DNA from: an uncultured Hungatella sp.
GTDB lineage: Bacteria > Bacillota > Clostridia > Lachnospirales > Lachnospiraceae
DNA length: 21,212 nt
Direction of reading: 5' to 3'
NCBI GenBank assembly: GCA_910585645.1
Contig: CAJUFP010000089.1
Span: forward strand, 1 to 21,212
Shown: positions 13,564 through 21,212 of the stretch, one piece after another
Position numbering within the stretch: position 1 is the first letter of the stretch
Layout: every line of letters starts with the position of its first letter
Notes under the pieces: model-generated
What the model was told of the DNA's origin: nothing
The model's database searches: none
Seen by the model: the letters and a program-made list of their open reading frames with translations, nothing else
Made by a program: the position numbers and the translations under genes

Positions 13564-14306
13564 ATGGCAATATCTACATGGCGAGCGCACGATTTAGAGC
13601 AGTATGAAAAAGAAAAAACGCCGGAAGATGGAATTGAAAATGCTATTTTGTGTGAAAAATATAGTGAGGCTGAACTTCCTTTTTCATGGGATGACGCCAT
13701 TTTCTGGTTAAAAAAATCATTGGAAATTCGAGAAAAACTGTACGGAAAAGATTGGCAGATTATTATAGCGGGCGGCATCGGATTAATGACAAGGGAGGGC
13801 AAACTTCATCGAAAAGACCAACAGAGGATAGTATATTAGAAAAAGAAGTCCTTCAAAATATGGTAACTTCCGCAATAAAAGAATATGGGGCAGAAAGTTG
13901 CGAAGCGGCTGCGTGTCTGGAGAAATATATTCACAATATAGAACTTCCAACGCAAGAAAGATTAGAAATCGCAGGAAAAATTCTTAAAATATATTATACT
14001 AATATAGACATATTTGAAAGGCACAAAAAAAGTTACTGTCGTCCATTAAGTGATTTTATTACCTATACGACGTCTCGAATCGCAGCCGATATTTGGTTTT
14101 CATGGTCAACGGGCTATTGGTTCCCATGGAGCACTGATAAAAAGCAAAATCTGGATAGAAGCAATATCAGTTGGGGAATCAAATGGATAAAGGAAAATGT
14201 TTCTGAAGAAATAGCTGAAAAATTAATTAGAAGATTCAATTCAAACGACCCAAAAATGATTCGTGAAATTATTAGCCAATCGCAAATGAAAGAACCTGTG
14301 ATATGA
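13564..14306 (+). pseudogene. TPR-like protein gene broken by frameshifts
   Basis: The ATG at 13564, behind GAAGGAG, opens a frame (MAISTWRAHDLEQYEKEK) that reaches a tetratricopeptide-like helix, WLKKSLEIREKLYGKD, and stops at 13839. The rest of the protein continues in another frame from about 13752: ADYYSG, then EDSILEKEVLQNMV, CEAAACLEKYIHNIELP and a Trp-rich region, to the stop at 14306. Between 13750 and 13815 the TPR-like consensus appears to hop between frames several times (KLYGKD / ADYYSG / GIGLM / DKG / GKLH), indicating more than one indel. The second frame has only a TTG start without a ribosome site. The role of the intact protein is unknown; TPRs mediate protein contacts. Confidence 0.5.
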
Positions 14307-14333
14307 CTTATAGAGTTTGGTATAGCAAAGCCA

Positions 14334-14377
14334 GTCAACGGTCAAGATGAACGGCGCATAAATGCGCCGCCGTTGAC
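14334..14377. repeat. Nested inverted repeats (cruciform-like)
   Basis: GTCAACGG (14334-14341) pairs with CCGTTGAC (14370-14377), and inside it GGCGCAT (14353-14359) pairs with ATGCGCC (14362-14368) around two A residues. The inner hairpin is strong and ends one base before the outer arm. There is no T run. It lies 28 bases after the TPR-like relic and could be an RNA hairpin or a relic element end. Confidence 0.5.
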
Positions 14378-14586
14378 AGCCCCATCCGCCTTTGCTGATG
14401 GGTAATCAAGACGGGAAAGCCCTAAAATGGCTTTCCCGCCCATTTCAATTTTGAGATGAGCTACCCGTTTACCAAACGCCTCTTCCGCTTCTTTGTAAGT
14501 TTCCCCATGAACCAATGCCTGACGCCATCCGCTGTCTCCATCCCCGCCGGAATCCGCACTCCTTCTATGGAACTGCCTGTTAAACC
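14342..14586. other. Gene-poor stretch with hairpins and doubtful ORF debris
   Basis: Between the TPR-like relic and the sulfatase stop there is no convincing gene. A minus-strand frame (to 14342) contains the protein-like ETYKEAEEAFGKRVAHLKIE, but it lacks a start with a ribosome site and runs through both hairpins, so it may be a scrap of a decayed gene. The GC content changes here from the AT-rich left to the GC-rich sulfatase cluster, so the boundary of the inserted, decayed region probably lies in this interval. Confidence 0.35.
14412..14438. terminator. 10-bp hairpin downstream of the sulfatase cluster
   Basis: CGGGAAAGCC (14412-14421) pairs perfectly with GGCTTTCCCG (14429-14438) around a 7-base loop. 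It lies about 150 bases downstream of the sulfatase stop on the minus strand and about 105 bases after the plus-strand TPR-like relic. T residues on either side are few, so it could act as a weak terminator for both directions. Confidence 0.45.
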
Positions 14587-16071
14587 TCACCCCATCCCCA
14601 GCCGCGCAAACTGCTCCCTGGGGCAGTCATTTTCCTCCATCAGCCGCCTCATCACCTGTTCCAGACGCCTCCTTTGTCCCTCGTCCCTCAAAGGACGCGT
14701 CTGCCAGGGGTCGTCCCTCACGCAAAACAGCATAGACGGGTACTCTGCCTGGCTAATCCGGTTTACGCTGTCCACCTCCAGCACAGGAATCCCTTTGGTA
14801 AAAGAAAACGGCTCATGAATCCTCATACCGCGCAGCACCTCATCATCCATAAACGCCCGCCGCCCCCCGTGGCGCATAGGCATCAGGGTATATTCATGGC
14901 GGGGACTGTTGCCCTCAACAGGGCTTCGCATATACACCCACTCCCCGTCCGTGCAGCAGACCTGGCCTCCGAAAATGCCAAACAGCCCTGCCTCCCTCAC
15001 CGCCGCGTCCCTCTCAAGAACCGGGCCCAAAGGCCGCCCCTCCATATCCGGGGGAAGCTCCTGGCCAAAATACTCCAAAATCGTGGCGGGCAAATCAATG
15101 GTCTGTGCCAGGCAGGCAGTCCTCACCCCACGCCTTCTTGCCCTGGGGTCCCAGATAAACAACGGAATATGGGCCACCTCCCCATAAAACGGGCAATGGC
15201 ATTTGGCCCACTGGCCATGCTCCCCCAAAAGGAACCCATGGTCCGTGTTCACCACAAGCAGCGTATCCTCCCAAAGCCCGTACTCATCCATGGCATCCAA
15301 TACCCGGCCCAGATTTTCATCGCACATAGCCAAAAGGGCCCCGTACTGCTTCCTCATATGCTCCATAAACTCCGGGCTGTCCCTGTCATCCACAGGCCGG
15401 TAATCCGGCCAGTCGCAGAAAAGCCCCCTGTACTGGTCAGGAAACCGCTCCTTGTACTCCGGCTGACAGAAAAACGGCTCATGGGGGTCAAACGTCTCAA
15501 TCTGGAGGAACCACCCATCCTTTTCGTGATTCTCCCGCAGAAAATCAAGCCCATGGTCAAACGTACGCCACTGAGGCTGGCGCGTCTTGTCCCTCATCAC
15601 CGTCCTGTTGGCAAAATCCTGCCCCACCCAGTTATCCTGGGGATTCCCGCACACATTTTTTGTAGGCTTAAGCCCTTTTGCAAATCCCACCAAAGGCTGC
15701 CAGTTATCTCCCTCCTGCCCCCGGACGCACTCCCAGGTGGTATACCGCTGATGGTACGTAGCGCCCCCGTCCTCCCAATAGTGGTAGTGGTCGCTGACCA
15801 GATGGGTGTGAATCCCCGCCTCCTTCAAGATCTGGGGCATAGAATCATCAAAAGGCTCCAAAGGTCCCCAGCTTCTGTGAAGAAAATTATACCGCCCTGT
15901 GTGCATCTCCCGCCTGGCCGGCATACAGGGCATACTCCCCACCCAGCAGTTGTCAAACACCACGGTGTACTCTGCCAGACGCCCGAAATTCTCCGTGCCA
16001 GTCCAATCACAGCCATAAGGGGACAGCATATGCCGGTTCAGGGAATCAAACATAACCATAATCGCTTTCAT
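14587..16071 (-). CDS. Cys-type sulfatase (arylsulfatase A-like), probably cytoplasmic
   Basis: A 494-residue sulfatase-family hydrolase. The activation motif is C49-M-P-A-R53 followed by REMHTGR, in which Cys is converted to formylglycine by an anaerobic sulfatase-maturating enzyme; Ala replaces the common Ser. Metal-site candidates are D9 in MVMFDSLNRHM and D277-H278 in VVNTDHGFLLGEHG; FDPHEP (194-199) and K290 complete the pocket. No signal peptide is present, so it likely acts on small or imported sulfated sugars or esters. Phosphonate or phosphodiester hydrolysis is possible in this superfamily. ATG 16071 is supported by AGGAAGG; a longer in-frame extension to 16176 lacks a ribosome site. 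It is last in the cluster, 147 bases after the response regulator; I see no clear promoter or terminator in that gap. Confidence 0.85.
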   Translation of the reverse strand: MKAIMVMFDSLNRHMLSPYGCDWTGTENFGRLAEYTVVFDNCWVGSMPCMPARREMHTGRYNFLHRSWGPLEPFDDSMPQILKEAGIHTHLVSDHYHYWEDGGATYHQRYTTWECVRGQEGDNWQPLVGFAKGLKPTKNVCGNPQDNWVGQDFANRTVMRDKTRQPQWRTFDHGLDFLRENHEKDGWFLQIETFDPHEPFFCQPEYKERFPDQYRGLFCDWPDYRPVDDRDSPEFMEHMRKQYGALLAMCDENLGRVLDAMDEYGLWEDTLLVVNTDHGFLLGEHGQWAKCHCPFYGEVAHIPLFIWDPRARRRGVRTACLAQTIDLPATILEYFGQELPPDMEGRPLGPVLERDAAVREAGLFGIFGGQVCCTDGEWVYMRSPVEGNSPRHEYTLMPMRHGGRRAFMDDEVLRGMRIHEPFSFTKGIPVLEVDSVNRISQAEYPSMLFCVRDDPWQTRPLRDEGQRRRLEQVMRRLMEENDCPREQFARLGMG

Positions 16072-16218
16072 TGTCCTTCCTCTCTCTTTCCCGTATTGGT
16101 AAGCGCCCAAGAGCAATGTCTGTTGTGAAGCCAGCCAGGGAAGGAAAGGCGGCATATCTGAACCCGGACAGCACACACCTTCTCACGGGCCCGCAACAAC
16201 TTCGCCCCCCGCAATCCC

Positions 16219-17727
16219 TCACCCGCCCCTGCGCCGATACTCATAAGGACTCATACCATACTTCTTCTTAAACGTAGTAGAAAAATAGCTGGCATTATAA
16301 TACCCCACCTGCTGAGCAATATCCTGCACCCTCAAAGCCGTATTCTCCAGCAGCCTTACCGAATGTTTCAGCCGCACATCCGTAAGATAATTCACAAACG
16401 TCTGCCCCACCTCCGCCTTAAACGCCCTGGAAAAATACTCCGGGTTCAGATACACCTGCTCCGCCACCTGCTCCAGGCTGATTTGCTCCCCGTAATGGCT
16501 CTGAATATACTCCATTGCCAGGCTGATATTCTTAGACTTTGGAGCCTGCCAGGAAGCCCCCACGCTCCAGGGCCTGGCCGCCTCCGCCATAATCTCCTCT
16601 GCCTCCTTAAGGGAAATGCACTGGGACAGCCTTGCGCGCAGCGTCTCCCCGTCCTCCATCTCCAGACCGCTCTCCCTAGCCTCAAACTCCAACAGGTCAA
16701 AGGCGTCCATGCACAGACGGCACACCATCTCCACCCCAAGAATCCTCTGGCTCTGGGCGCGGTCCAAAAACTCCCGAATCACCTCATACCGCCCGTACCC
16801 CTGGCTCTGGTGGAGGCGCACCCGAAATTCGCCGCAGACGGTTTTCCACTCCTGATTTCTGCGGGCCAGCTCCCCATAAGGATACCTGGGCTCATACAGC
16901 CGCTTCTCCCCGTGATAAAACCCCTCCCCCAGAGAGCACGCTGCCTGGGCCGCCGCAAAGGGAATCCGGCCCATATTGTCAGTCACCGCGCTGACTCCCA
17001 CCATGCAGCCGTTCATCTGCTGCACCTGCCTGGCATAGGCAGTCAAATGCCTGGCCTTCTCCGCTTCGCTCAACGTCCTGGAAAAATTTCCGATAATCAT
17101 GTGAATCCGGTCCGTAAAATCAAACACCGTCACATGGCGCACCGACCCTTCCGAAGGGAACAAAAGCCCCCTGTTAAAAATCTTCTGCTTCCACACCGCC
17201 AGGGCAAACAAGCCGCTGCCCCGCCACCGCGCCCCGCACTGACGCAGAGTCTCCAGCTCATCCTCCCCAAGCTCCCGCTCCTGCCGCAGCAGCCTGCTGA
17301 TCACCGAATGCGCCCGGGACATCCCCGCAATATCCCGGTCGTCCTCTCCCCGCAGCGCCTCAACCTCCCCGGCCATCCGGTTTAGCAAATCCTGAAGCAT
17401 GTCATTTTGCATCTCCGGTTTCAAAAGGTACTCCGTGGCCCCGTCCCGCAAAGCCTGCCGCACCAGGTCAAAATCCGAAAACGCCGTCAAAAGCACCACC
17501 CGCACCTGGCTGTTTTTCGCCCGCAGGGCGTGGAGAAGCTCCAGACCGTCCATCACCGGCATCTTAATATCCGTCAAAATCAAATCCGGCTCCTCCCGCT
17601 CAAACAGCTCAAGAGCCTCCTGCCCATTGTGGGCAACCCCCGCCAACTGGCAGGACGGATTCTGGGAAATGCAAAACTGCAGCCACTCACAAATCATGGT
17701 TTCATCATCCGCCACCAGGACTTTCAT
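16219..17727 (-). CDS. YesN-like response regulator with AraC DNA-binding domain
   Basis: A 502-residue response regulator. The receiver domain (1-120) has acidic residues in VADDE, the phosphoacceptor D53 in LILTDIKMPVMDG, T80 in VVLLTAFSD and K103 in EYLLKPE. A long middle region (about 125-395) is typical of YesN-type regulators. The C-terminal AraC domain (398-502) has both helix-turn-helix units (SLEQVAEQVYLNPEYFSRAF and VQDIAQQVGYYNASYFSTTF) and ends SPYEYRRRGG. The ATG at 17727 overlaps the kinase gene's last 23 bases, so translation is probably coupled and the pair forms one system. It likely activates sugar or sulfatase genes nearby when phosphorylated by the kinase. Confidence 0.93.
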   Translation of the reverse strand: MKVLVADDETMICEWLQFCISQNPSCQLAGVAHNGQEALELFEREEPDLILTDIKMPVMDGLELLHALRAKNSQVRVVLLTAFSDFDLVRQALRDGATEYLLKPEMQNDMLQDLLNRMAGEVEALRGEDDRDIAGMSRAHSVISRLLRQERELGEDELETLRQCGARWRGSGLFALAVWKQKIFNRGLLFPSEGSVRHVTVFDFTDRIHMIIGNFSRTLSEAEKARHLTAYARQVQQMNGCMVGVSAVTDNMGRIPFAAAQAACSLGEGFYHGEKRLYEPRYPYGELARRNQEWKTVCGEFRVRLHQSQGYGRYEVIREFLDRAQSQRILGVEMVCRLCMDAFDLLEFEARESGLEMEDGETLRARLSQCISLKEAEEIMAEAARPWSVGASWQAPKSKNISLAMEYIQSHYGEQISLEQVAEQVYLNPEYFSRAFKAEVGQTFVNYLTDVRLKHSVRLLENTALRVQDIAQQVGYYNASYFSTTFKKKYGMSPYEYRRRGG

Positions 17728-19507
17728 ACCCTGCCTCCTTCCCCATAACCGCAGGCATCACCAGAGTAACGGTGGTGCCGATTCCTTTAGAACTCTCCAA
17801 CACAAGGCCGTAGCCTTCCCCGTAATTCAGCCGTATCCGGTTATGCACATTGGACATGCCAATGGAACGGCCGTCTTTCACCACATTTCTGCCGCATTTT
17901 GTCCGCACCCGGTCCAGGGTTTCCTCGTCCATGCCCGCACCGTCGTCGGTAATGGTCAGCAAAAGATTTTCCCCTTCAAGGGCTGACTCGATGACAACCG
18001 TGCCCCCGTCGCTTTTCGCCTCAAGGCCGTGGAAAATGGCATTCTCCACCAAAGGCTGTAAAATCAGCGGCGGCACCATGCAGTGCTTTGTACACTCCTC
18101 CATCTCCACCTCATAATTCACCTTTTCCCCGTACCGAAGCTTCTGGACCACCAGATACTTCCTGGTAGTTTCCAGCTCATCCTCCAAAGGCACCGTATTA
18201 TCCTTAACCGCCAGGGTGCTGCGCAGAAGGTCAATAAAAGCCCCCAGCATATTGGCTGCCTGGCTGTTCTTCCCCACCTCCACGGCGCACCGGATGGAAA
18301 ACAAGGTATTGTACAGAAAATGAGGATTAATCTGAGCCCGGAGAAAATTCACCTCCAGCTTCCTCTTCTGCTCCTCCCGCTCCTTAATAATCTCCATAAG
18401 GCTGAAAATCTCCACCGCCATGTGGTTAAAACTCTCCTGGAGGGACCCGATCTCCCGGGTGGCGCAGCCCACAGGAGACGGGGTAAACCCATTGCCCCCA
18501 AACTTGTCCATGGCCCGGCTCAGTTCCGCCAAAGGATTGGAAATCCGCCGGGAAATATACACCGACACCCCAAGGGCCAAAATCAGTCCCATAGCCAAAA
18601 GACACCCCATAACCCAATACGTCCTGTTCAGGGTACCCAAAATAATCCTGGCCGGGCTTTCCTCCACAATGGTCCACCCTGTTTTCTCGTCCAGGTAGGT
18701 GGACAGCATGTAGCTCTCCCCCAGCTTCCGAATCAGGTTGGCCTGGTCCGTGCCGTACACATCCTGCATATAATTCACGTCAATAAACTGTTTCCCCAGC
18801 ATCTTCTTGTTGGAATGGGACACAATAAACCCGTTGTGGTCATAAATGTAGACCTCGCCCCCCTGCTCCTGGGTGGAAACGTAGAGATTTTCCAGCAGCC
18901 TCTCGTCAATGAGAATCAATAGGATGCTTTTGTCCTCCCCGTCCCCCACAAGCTGCCCCACGGCAAACCAGTACCTCTGCTCCTTCCCCGCAACGCTGCC
19001 AAAGGTCCGGGAAAACTGCACCCCGCCCCCGTCCAAAGCCGCCAAAAGGTACTTAAACCAGGGCTGGTGGGGCCAGGTGGTAATATCCAAATCCGCCGAA
19101 TTGTAAGTAAACCCGTTGGCCCCCATAAGCACCACCTCATATCCCAGCCCGATGTGGCTGAACACCTCATCATAAATCATCTTCTGGGAATCCAGGTATT
19201 TTTGTGCCTTCTCCATGGCCTCCCCGCCCATCTCCTCCTGTAAAAATCCATTTTCCTGAATCTCATACCGGTATAGATTGGACAAGGTGGTGCTGCTGGT
19301 TTTCACAATATTGGCCCGCTCCCCGATCTGGCGCAGCACTGCCGTCCGGTTGCTGCCAATCTGGTCAATCAGCAGGTCCCGGATGGAGGTGCTCACCACC
19401 AAAGCCACGGCCCCAAAGAAAAACGCGAACACCAGAAAATAGGTAAAAAAAAGCTGTGTACGCAATTCTTTCCAGTGTACGGCAATTTTTTTCATCCAGG
19501 CTTTCAT
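17705..19507 (-). CDS. YesM-like membrane sensor histidine kinase
   Basis: A 600-residue kinase of the LytS/YesM type. Transmembrane helices lie at about 17-39 and 297-318, with a Cache-like extracellular sensor between them. A HAMP linker follows (320-375), then the His_kinase domain with H396 in RAQINPHFLYNTLF, and a HATPase domain with the N box LVENAIFHG (486-494), G1 DDGAG (521-525) and G2 IGMSNVHNRI. All catalytic motifs are intact. The ATG at 19507 has GGGAGTG upstream; an in-frame TTG at 19522 is less likely. It starts 41 bases after the upstream sulfatase stop, so all four genes may be one transcript. In this family the sensor usually detects sugars, often with a binding protein; the ligand here is unknown. 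Confidence 0.93.
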   Translation of the reverse strand: MKAWMKKIAVHWKELRTQLFFTYFLVFAFFFGAVALVVSTSIRDLLIDQIGSNRTAVLRQIGERANIVKTSSTTLSNLYRYEIQENGFLQEEMGGEAMEKAQKYLDSQKMIYDEVFSHIGLGYEVVLMGANGFTYNSADLDITTWPHQPWFKYLLAALDGGGVQFSRTFGSVAGKEQRYWFAVGQLVGDGEDKSILLILIDERLLENLYVSTQEQGGEVYIYDHNGFIVSHSNKKMLGKQFIDVNYMQDVYGTDQANLIRKLGESYMLSTYLDEKTGWTIVEESPARIILGTLNRTYWVMGCLLAMGLILALGVSVYISRRISNPLAELSRAMDKFGGNGFTPSPVGCATREIGSLQESFNHMAVEIFSLMEIIKEREEQKRKLEVNFLRAQINPHFLYNTLFSIRCAVEVGKNSQAANMLGAFIDLLRSTLAVKDNTVPLEDELETTRKYLVVQKLRYGEKVNYEVEMEECTKHCMVPPLILQPLVENAIFHGLEAKSDGGTVVIESALEGENLLLTITDDGAGMDEETLDRVRTKCGRNVVKDGRSIGMSNVHNRIRLNYGEGYGLVLESSKGIGTTVTLVMPAVMGKEAGYESPGGG

Positions 19508-19548
19508 GGTGTTCACTCCCAATCCCTATTATGTACTCTCTGAATCTT

Positions 19549-20985
19549 CTATCTCATGGCATAAGGCGCAAAATTAGGATTCTCCCGAATATAGTCGTCG
19601 CAGCTATGGCCGCAGACCCCCTTGCCCCACAAGCCCGCAAGGCCTGTCTGGCCCGAGCCAAACACCGCCTCCCGTGCCCCGTCAATCTCCGGATTCACAT
19701 AAGCGGCAAACCAGGTTTCCAGGCGCAGGCGCATATCCTTTTCCAAATCCTCAAACCCGCCCTCCTTCAGCAGATTTTTCGACTCCCCGGGGTCTGTCTC
19801 CAAATCATACAATTCATTGGGGCCGTAGGGATACCGGACCACATACTTAAACCGCCGCCCCCGAATCATGCGGTTCGGGCCGTACTCGTCCAGCACCACC
19901 ACCTGATCCCGCTGTTCAAACTCCTCACCCAGAAGGGCCGGCGCGAAAGACACCCCCGGCCGTTTCATGGTATCCGAAGGTTTCAGCCCCAGATAATCCA
20001 ACAGGGTGGGCATAAAATCATAGGCGGACACCAAGGCGCCGCACACCGCCCCCGAGGGAATGCGCCCCGGATGCCTGGCGATAAATGGCACTTTCACCGA
20101 CTCCTCATACATGTTCAGCGGAAAAGTAGCATTTCCCTTTCCCCAGAAACCGTGGTGGCCGCAGGAAAAGCCGTTATCCGACGTAAACACCACCAGGGTA
20201 TCTTCTGCCATGCCCGTCTCGTCCAGCTTATCCAGAATCCGCCCTATCCCCGCGTCCATTGCCGTCACAGCCGCAAAATACCCAATCAGGTTGGCCCGCT
20301 CATCTTTTGCCACCTCATCTGTCAGGTAAATGCTGTCAGGATGCCTGGGCAGATGGGGAACCGACTCAAAGGGGCAGTCCTCATAAAGGTCCGTGTACTC
20401 TTTGGGGTGATTGTTCAGCCACGGCCCGTGGGGCGCCGTGTAGGCCACGTGAAGGTAAAAGGGCTGCCCGCACCCTCTCCTGGATTCCAGAAACTCCACC
20501 GCGTCGTCGGTAATGGCGTCGGTCACATACCTCTCTTCCCGGTACAGCTCTCCGTCCCGGTACATAGGCGCCCCGTAGTAAGGGCCGCCTCCCGACTTAT
20601 GGCTGTACCAGTGGGTAAATCCCTGCTGCGCCTTCCCCGACGCGCCCATGTGCCATTTCCCCGACAAGGCGCAGCAATACCCGTTTTCCGCTAAGGCCCT
20701 GGTGTAGGAATACTGCCCCGCCAGGTATTCCAGGGCGGACTGTCGTTCGTCATCGTCCCTGAGCCAGTCATGAACCCCGTGCTGGGAGGGAATGGCCCCT
20801 GTCAGCAGGGAAGCCCTGGCCGGGGAACACACCGGGGACGCGCAGAAAAAGTTGTCAAACCGCATCCCCTCCTCGGCCAGGCGGTCAATATTAGGCGTCC
20901 TGATCTCCTTATTCCCACTGCACCCCAAAGACCAGTAGCCCTGGTCGTCAGAAATCATAAAGACTATGTTAGGCTGTTTCTTCAT
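19549..20985 (-). CDS. Cys-type sulfatase (S1 family), probably cytoplasmic
   Basis: A 478-residue S1 sulfatase. D13-D14 in FMISDDQGYWSLGC start the metal site. C53-S-P-A-R57 followed by ASLLTG is the formylglycine motif, again with Ala at the fourth position. K110 and H112 (SGKWHMG), H186 (TAPHGPW), D270-N271 (TSDNGFSCGHHG) and K283 complete the active site. The C-terminal subdomain has the usual NELYDLETDPGESKNL. Length and motif order are normal. No signal peptide is seen, so it should act inside the cell. It shares little with the other sulfatase beyond the fold, suggesting different sulfate positions on a glycan. The ATG at 20985 follows GGAGG. It is the first visible gene of the cluster, with a strong promoter directly upstream. 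Confidence 0.92.
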   Translation of the reverse strand: MKKQPNIVFMISDDQGYWSLGCSGNKEIRTPNIDRLAEEGMRFDNFFCASPVCSPARASLLTGAIPSQHGVHDWLRDDDERQSALEYLAGQYSYTRALAENGYCCALSGKWHMGASGKAQQGFTHWYSHKSGGGPYYGAPMYRDGELYREERYVTDAITDDAVEFLESRRGCGQPFYLHVAYTAPHGPWLNNHPKEYTDLYEDCPFESVPHLPRHPDSIYLTDEVAKDERANLIGYFAAVTAMDAGIGRILDKLDETGMAEDTLVVFTSDNGFSCGHHGFWGKGNATFPLNMYEESVKVPFIARHPGRIPSGAVCGALVSAYDFMPTLLDYLGLKPSDTMKRPGVSFAPALLGEEFEQRDQVVVLDEYGPNRMIRGRRFKYVVRYPYGPNELYDLETDPGESKNLLKEGGFEDLEKDMRLRLETWFAAYVNPEIDGAREAVFGSGQTGLAGLWGKGVCGHSCDDYIRENPNFAPYAMR

Positions 20986-21000
20986 TTATAGATACCTCCG

Positions 21001-21029
21001 ATTATATCAGTATGTGTGTTCCGTGTAAA
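21001..21029 (-). promoter_or_regulatory. Strong sigma-70 promoter of the sulfatase/kinase cluster
   Basis: On the minus strand TTTACA (21024-21029) and a perfect TATAAT (21001-21006) are 17 bases apart. The -10 ends only 15 bases before the ATG at 20985, and the ribosome site GGAGG lies at 20995-20999, right where transcription should begin. The leader would be only about 9 bases and might exclude the ribosome site. Confidence 0.55.
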
Positions 21030-21065
21030 GACAATACGGTTTGAGTTGGCGGATGTGCGGCCTGG

Positions 21066-21205
21066 GTGTTAAGGCGGCTTTTGTTGTAAGACAGGGTGGG
21101 GTGTTAAGGCGGTTTTTATCGTAAGACAGGGTGGGGTGTTAAGGCGGCTTTTATCGTAAGACAGGGTGGGGTGTTAAGGCGGCTTTTATCGTAAGCCAGG
21201 GAGGG
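21066..21205. repeat. Four tandem copies of a 35-bp repeat
   Basis: Units start at 21066, 21101, 21136 and 21171. Each opens with GTGTTAAGGCGGCTTTT and continues (ATCGTAAGACAGGGTGGG) to the next. Units differ only by single or few substitutions: GTT for ATC in unit 1, T for C in unit 2, and C and A changes in unit 4. The array begins 37 bases upstream of the -35 box of the sulfatase cluster promoter and stops seven bases before the window end. It could be a VNTR or a cluster of regulator binding sites. Confidence 0.9.
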
Positions 21206-21212
21206 AAGGGAG

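Noticed and set aside
14674..16128. Long plus-strand open frame of 484 codons
   Set aside because: It is the antisense shadow of the sulfatase gene; its His/Pro/Arg-rich composition and lack of a ribosome site or domain mark it as non-coding.
16072..16176. 35-residue N-terminal extension of the sulfatase as a signal peptide
   Set aside because: No ribosome site, an atypical composition, and the conserved fold starts exactly at MKAIMVMFD after AGGAAGG.
19456..20694. Long plus-strand open frame of 412 codons
   Set aside because: Antisense shadow of the second sulfatase, which has complete motifs on the other strand.
21066..21205. CRISPR array
   Set aside because: The 35-bp units are directly contiguous with no unique spacers, so this is a simple tandem repeat.
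1..21212. tRNA or rRNA genes
   Set aside because: I saw no cloverleaf with a TTC-containing T-loop and CCA end, and no rRNA-like conserved sequence on either strand by eye.

Overview
The window looks like the chromosome of an anaerobic gut Clostridium/Lachnospiraceae-type Firmicute. This rests on gene content: AAA-ATPase-like/PD-(D/E)XK proteins, TndX/TnpX-type large serine recombinases, a cysteine-rich VLP relic from a clostridial conjugative element, a YesM/YesN-type two-component pair, a Tat-lipoprotein flavoprotein reductase, and consistent AGGAGG-type ribosome binding sites. I cannot name a species. Base composition is mosaic: positions 1-4900 and 10650-14350 are AT-richer and full of broken genes, while 7000-10650 and 14590-21000 are GC-richer and hold intact genes.

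Layout. 1-760: tail of one gene, a small membrane protein and a decayed minus-strand relic. 784-2472: AAA-ATPase-like/nuclease protein. 2509-3432: two gene relics fused at one breakpoint, a GPH-type sugar cation symporter and the C-terminal end of an adenosine-deaminase-family protein. 3651-4427: a divergent intact AraC regulator. 4589-6931: a small mobile cassette (serine recombinase, DUF6870-like protein, 30-codon ORF) abutting a truncated Rpn-like relic. 6971-10000: a LysR regulator divergent from a secreted FMN/FAD reductase, with a well-placed candidate LysR site between them. 10091-10799: two unrecognised genes. 10937-11344: an orphan Imm44-like immunity gene. 11436-12763: a collapsed conjugative element in which fragments of recombinase, small accessory ORF, RepA_N and Cys-rich VLP lie in one strand-consistent row. 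12836-14306: a small zinc-binding-like protein, then two genes broken by a nonsense codon and by frameshifts. 14307-14586: only hairpins and weak ORF debris. 14587-20985: a minus-strand cluster of sulfatase, histidine kinase, response regulator and sulfatase. 21066-21205: four 35-bp tandem repeats upstream of the sulfatase promoter.

How the parts work together. Two modules look functional. In one, the LysR protein probably controls an exported flavoprotein that reduces an unknown organic electron acceptor. In the other, a membrane histidine kinase and AraC-type response regulator probably sense an extracellular ligand and control two Cys-type sulfatases that lack signal peptides and so should act in the cytoplasm. 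The rest is largely a record of mobile-element insertion and deletion. I did not find a clearly new multi-gene system. The best leads are the sulfatase/two-component cluster with its repeat array, the flavoprotein of unknown substrate, and the deaminase relic.
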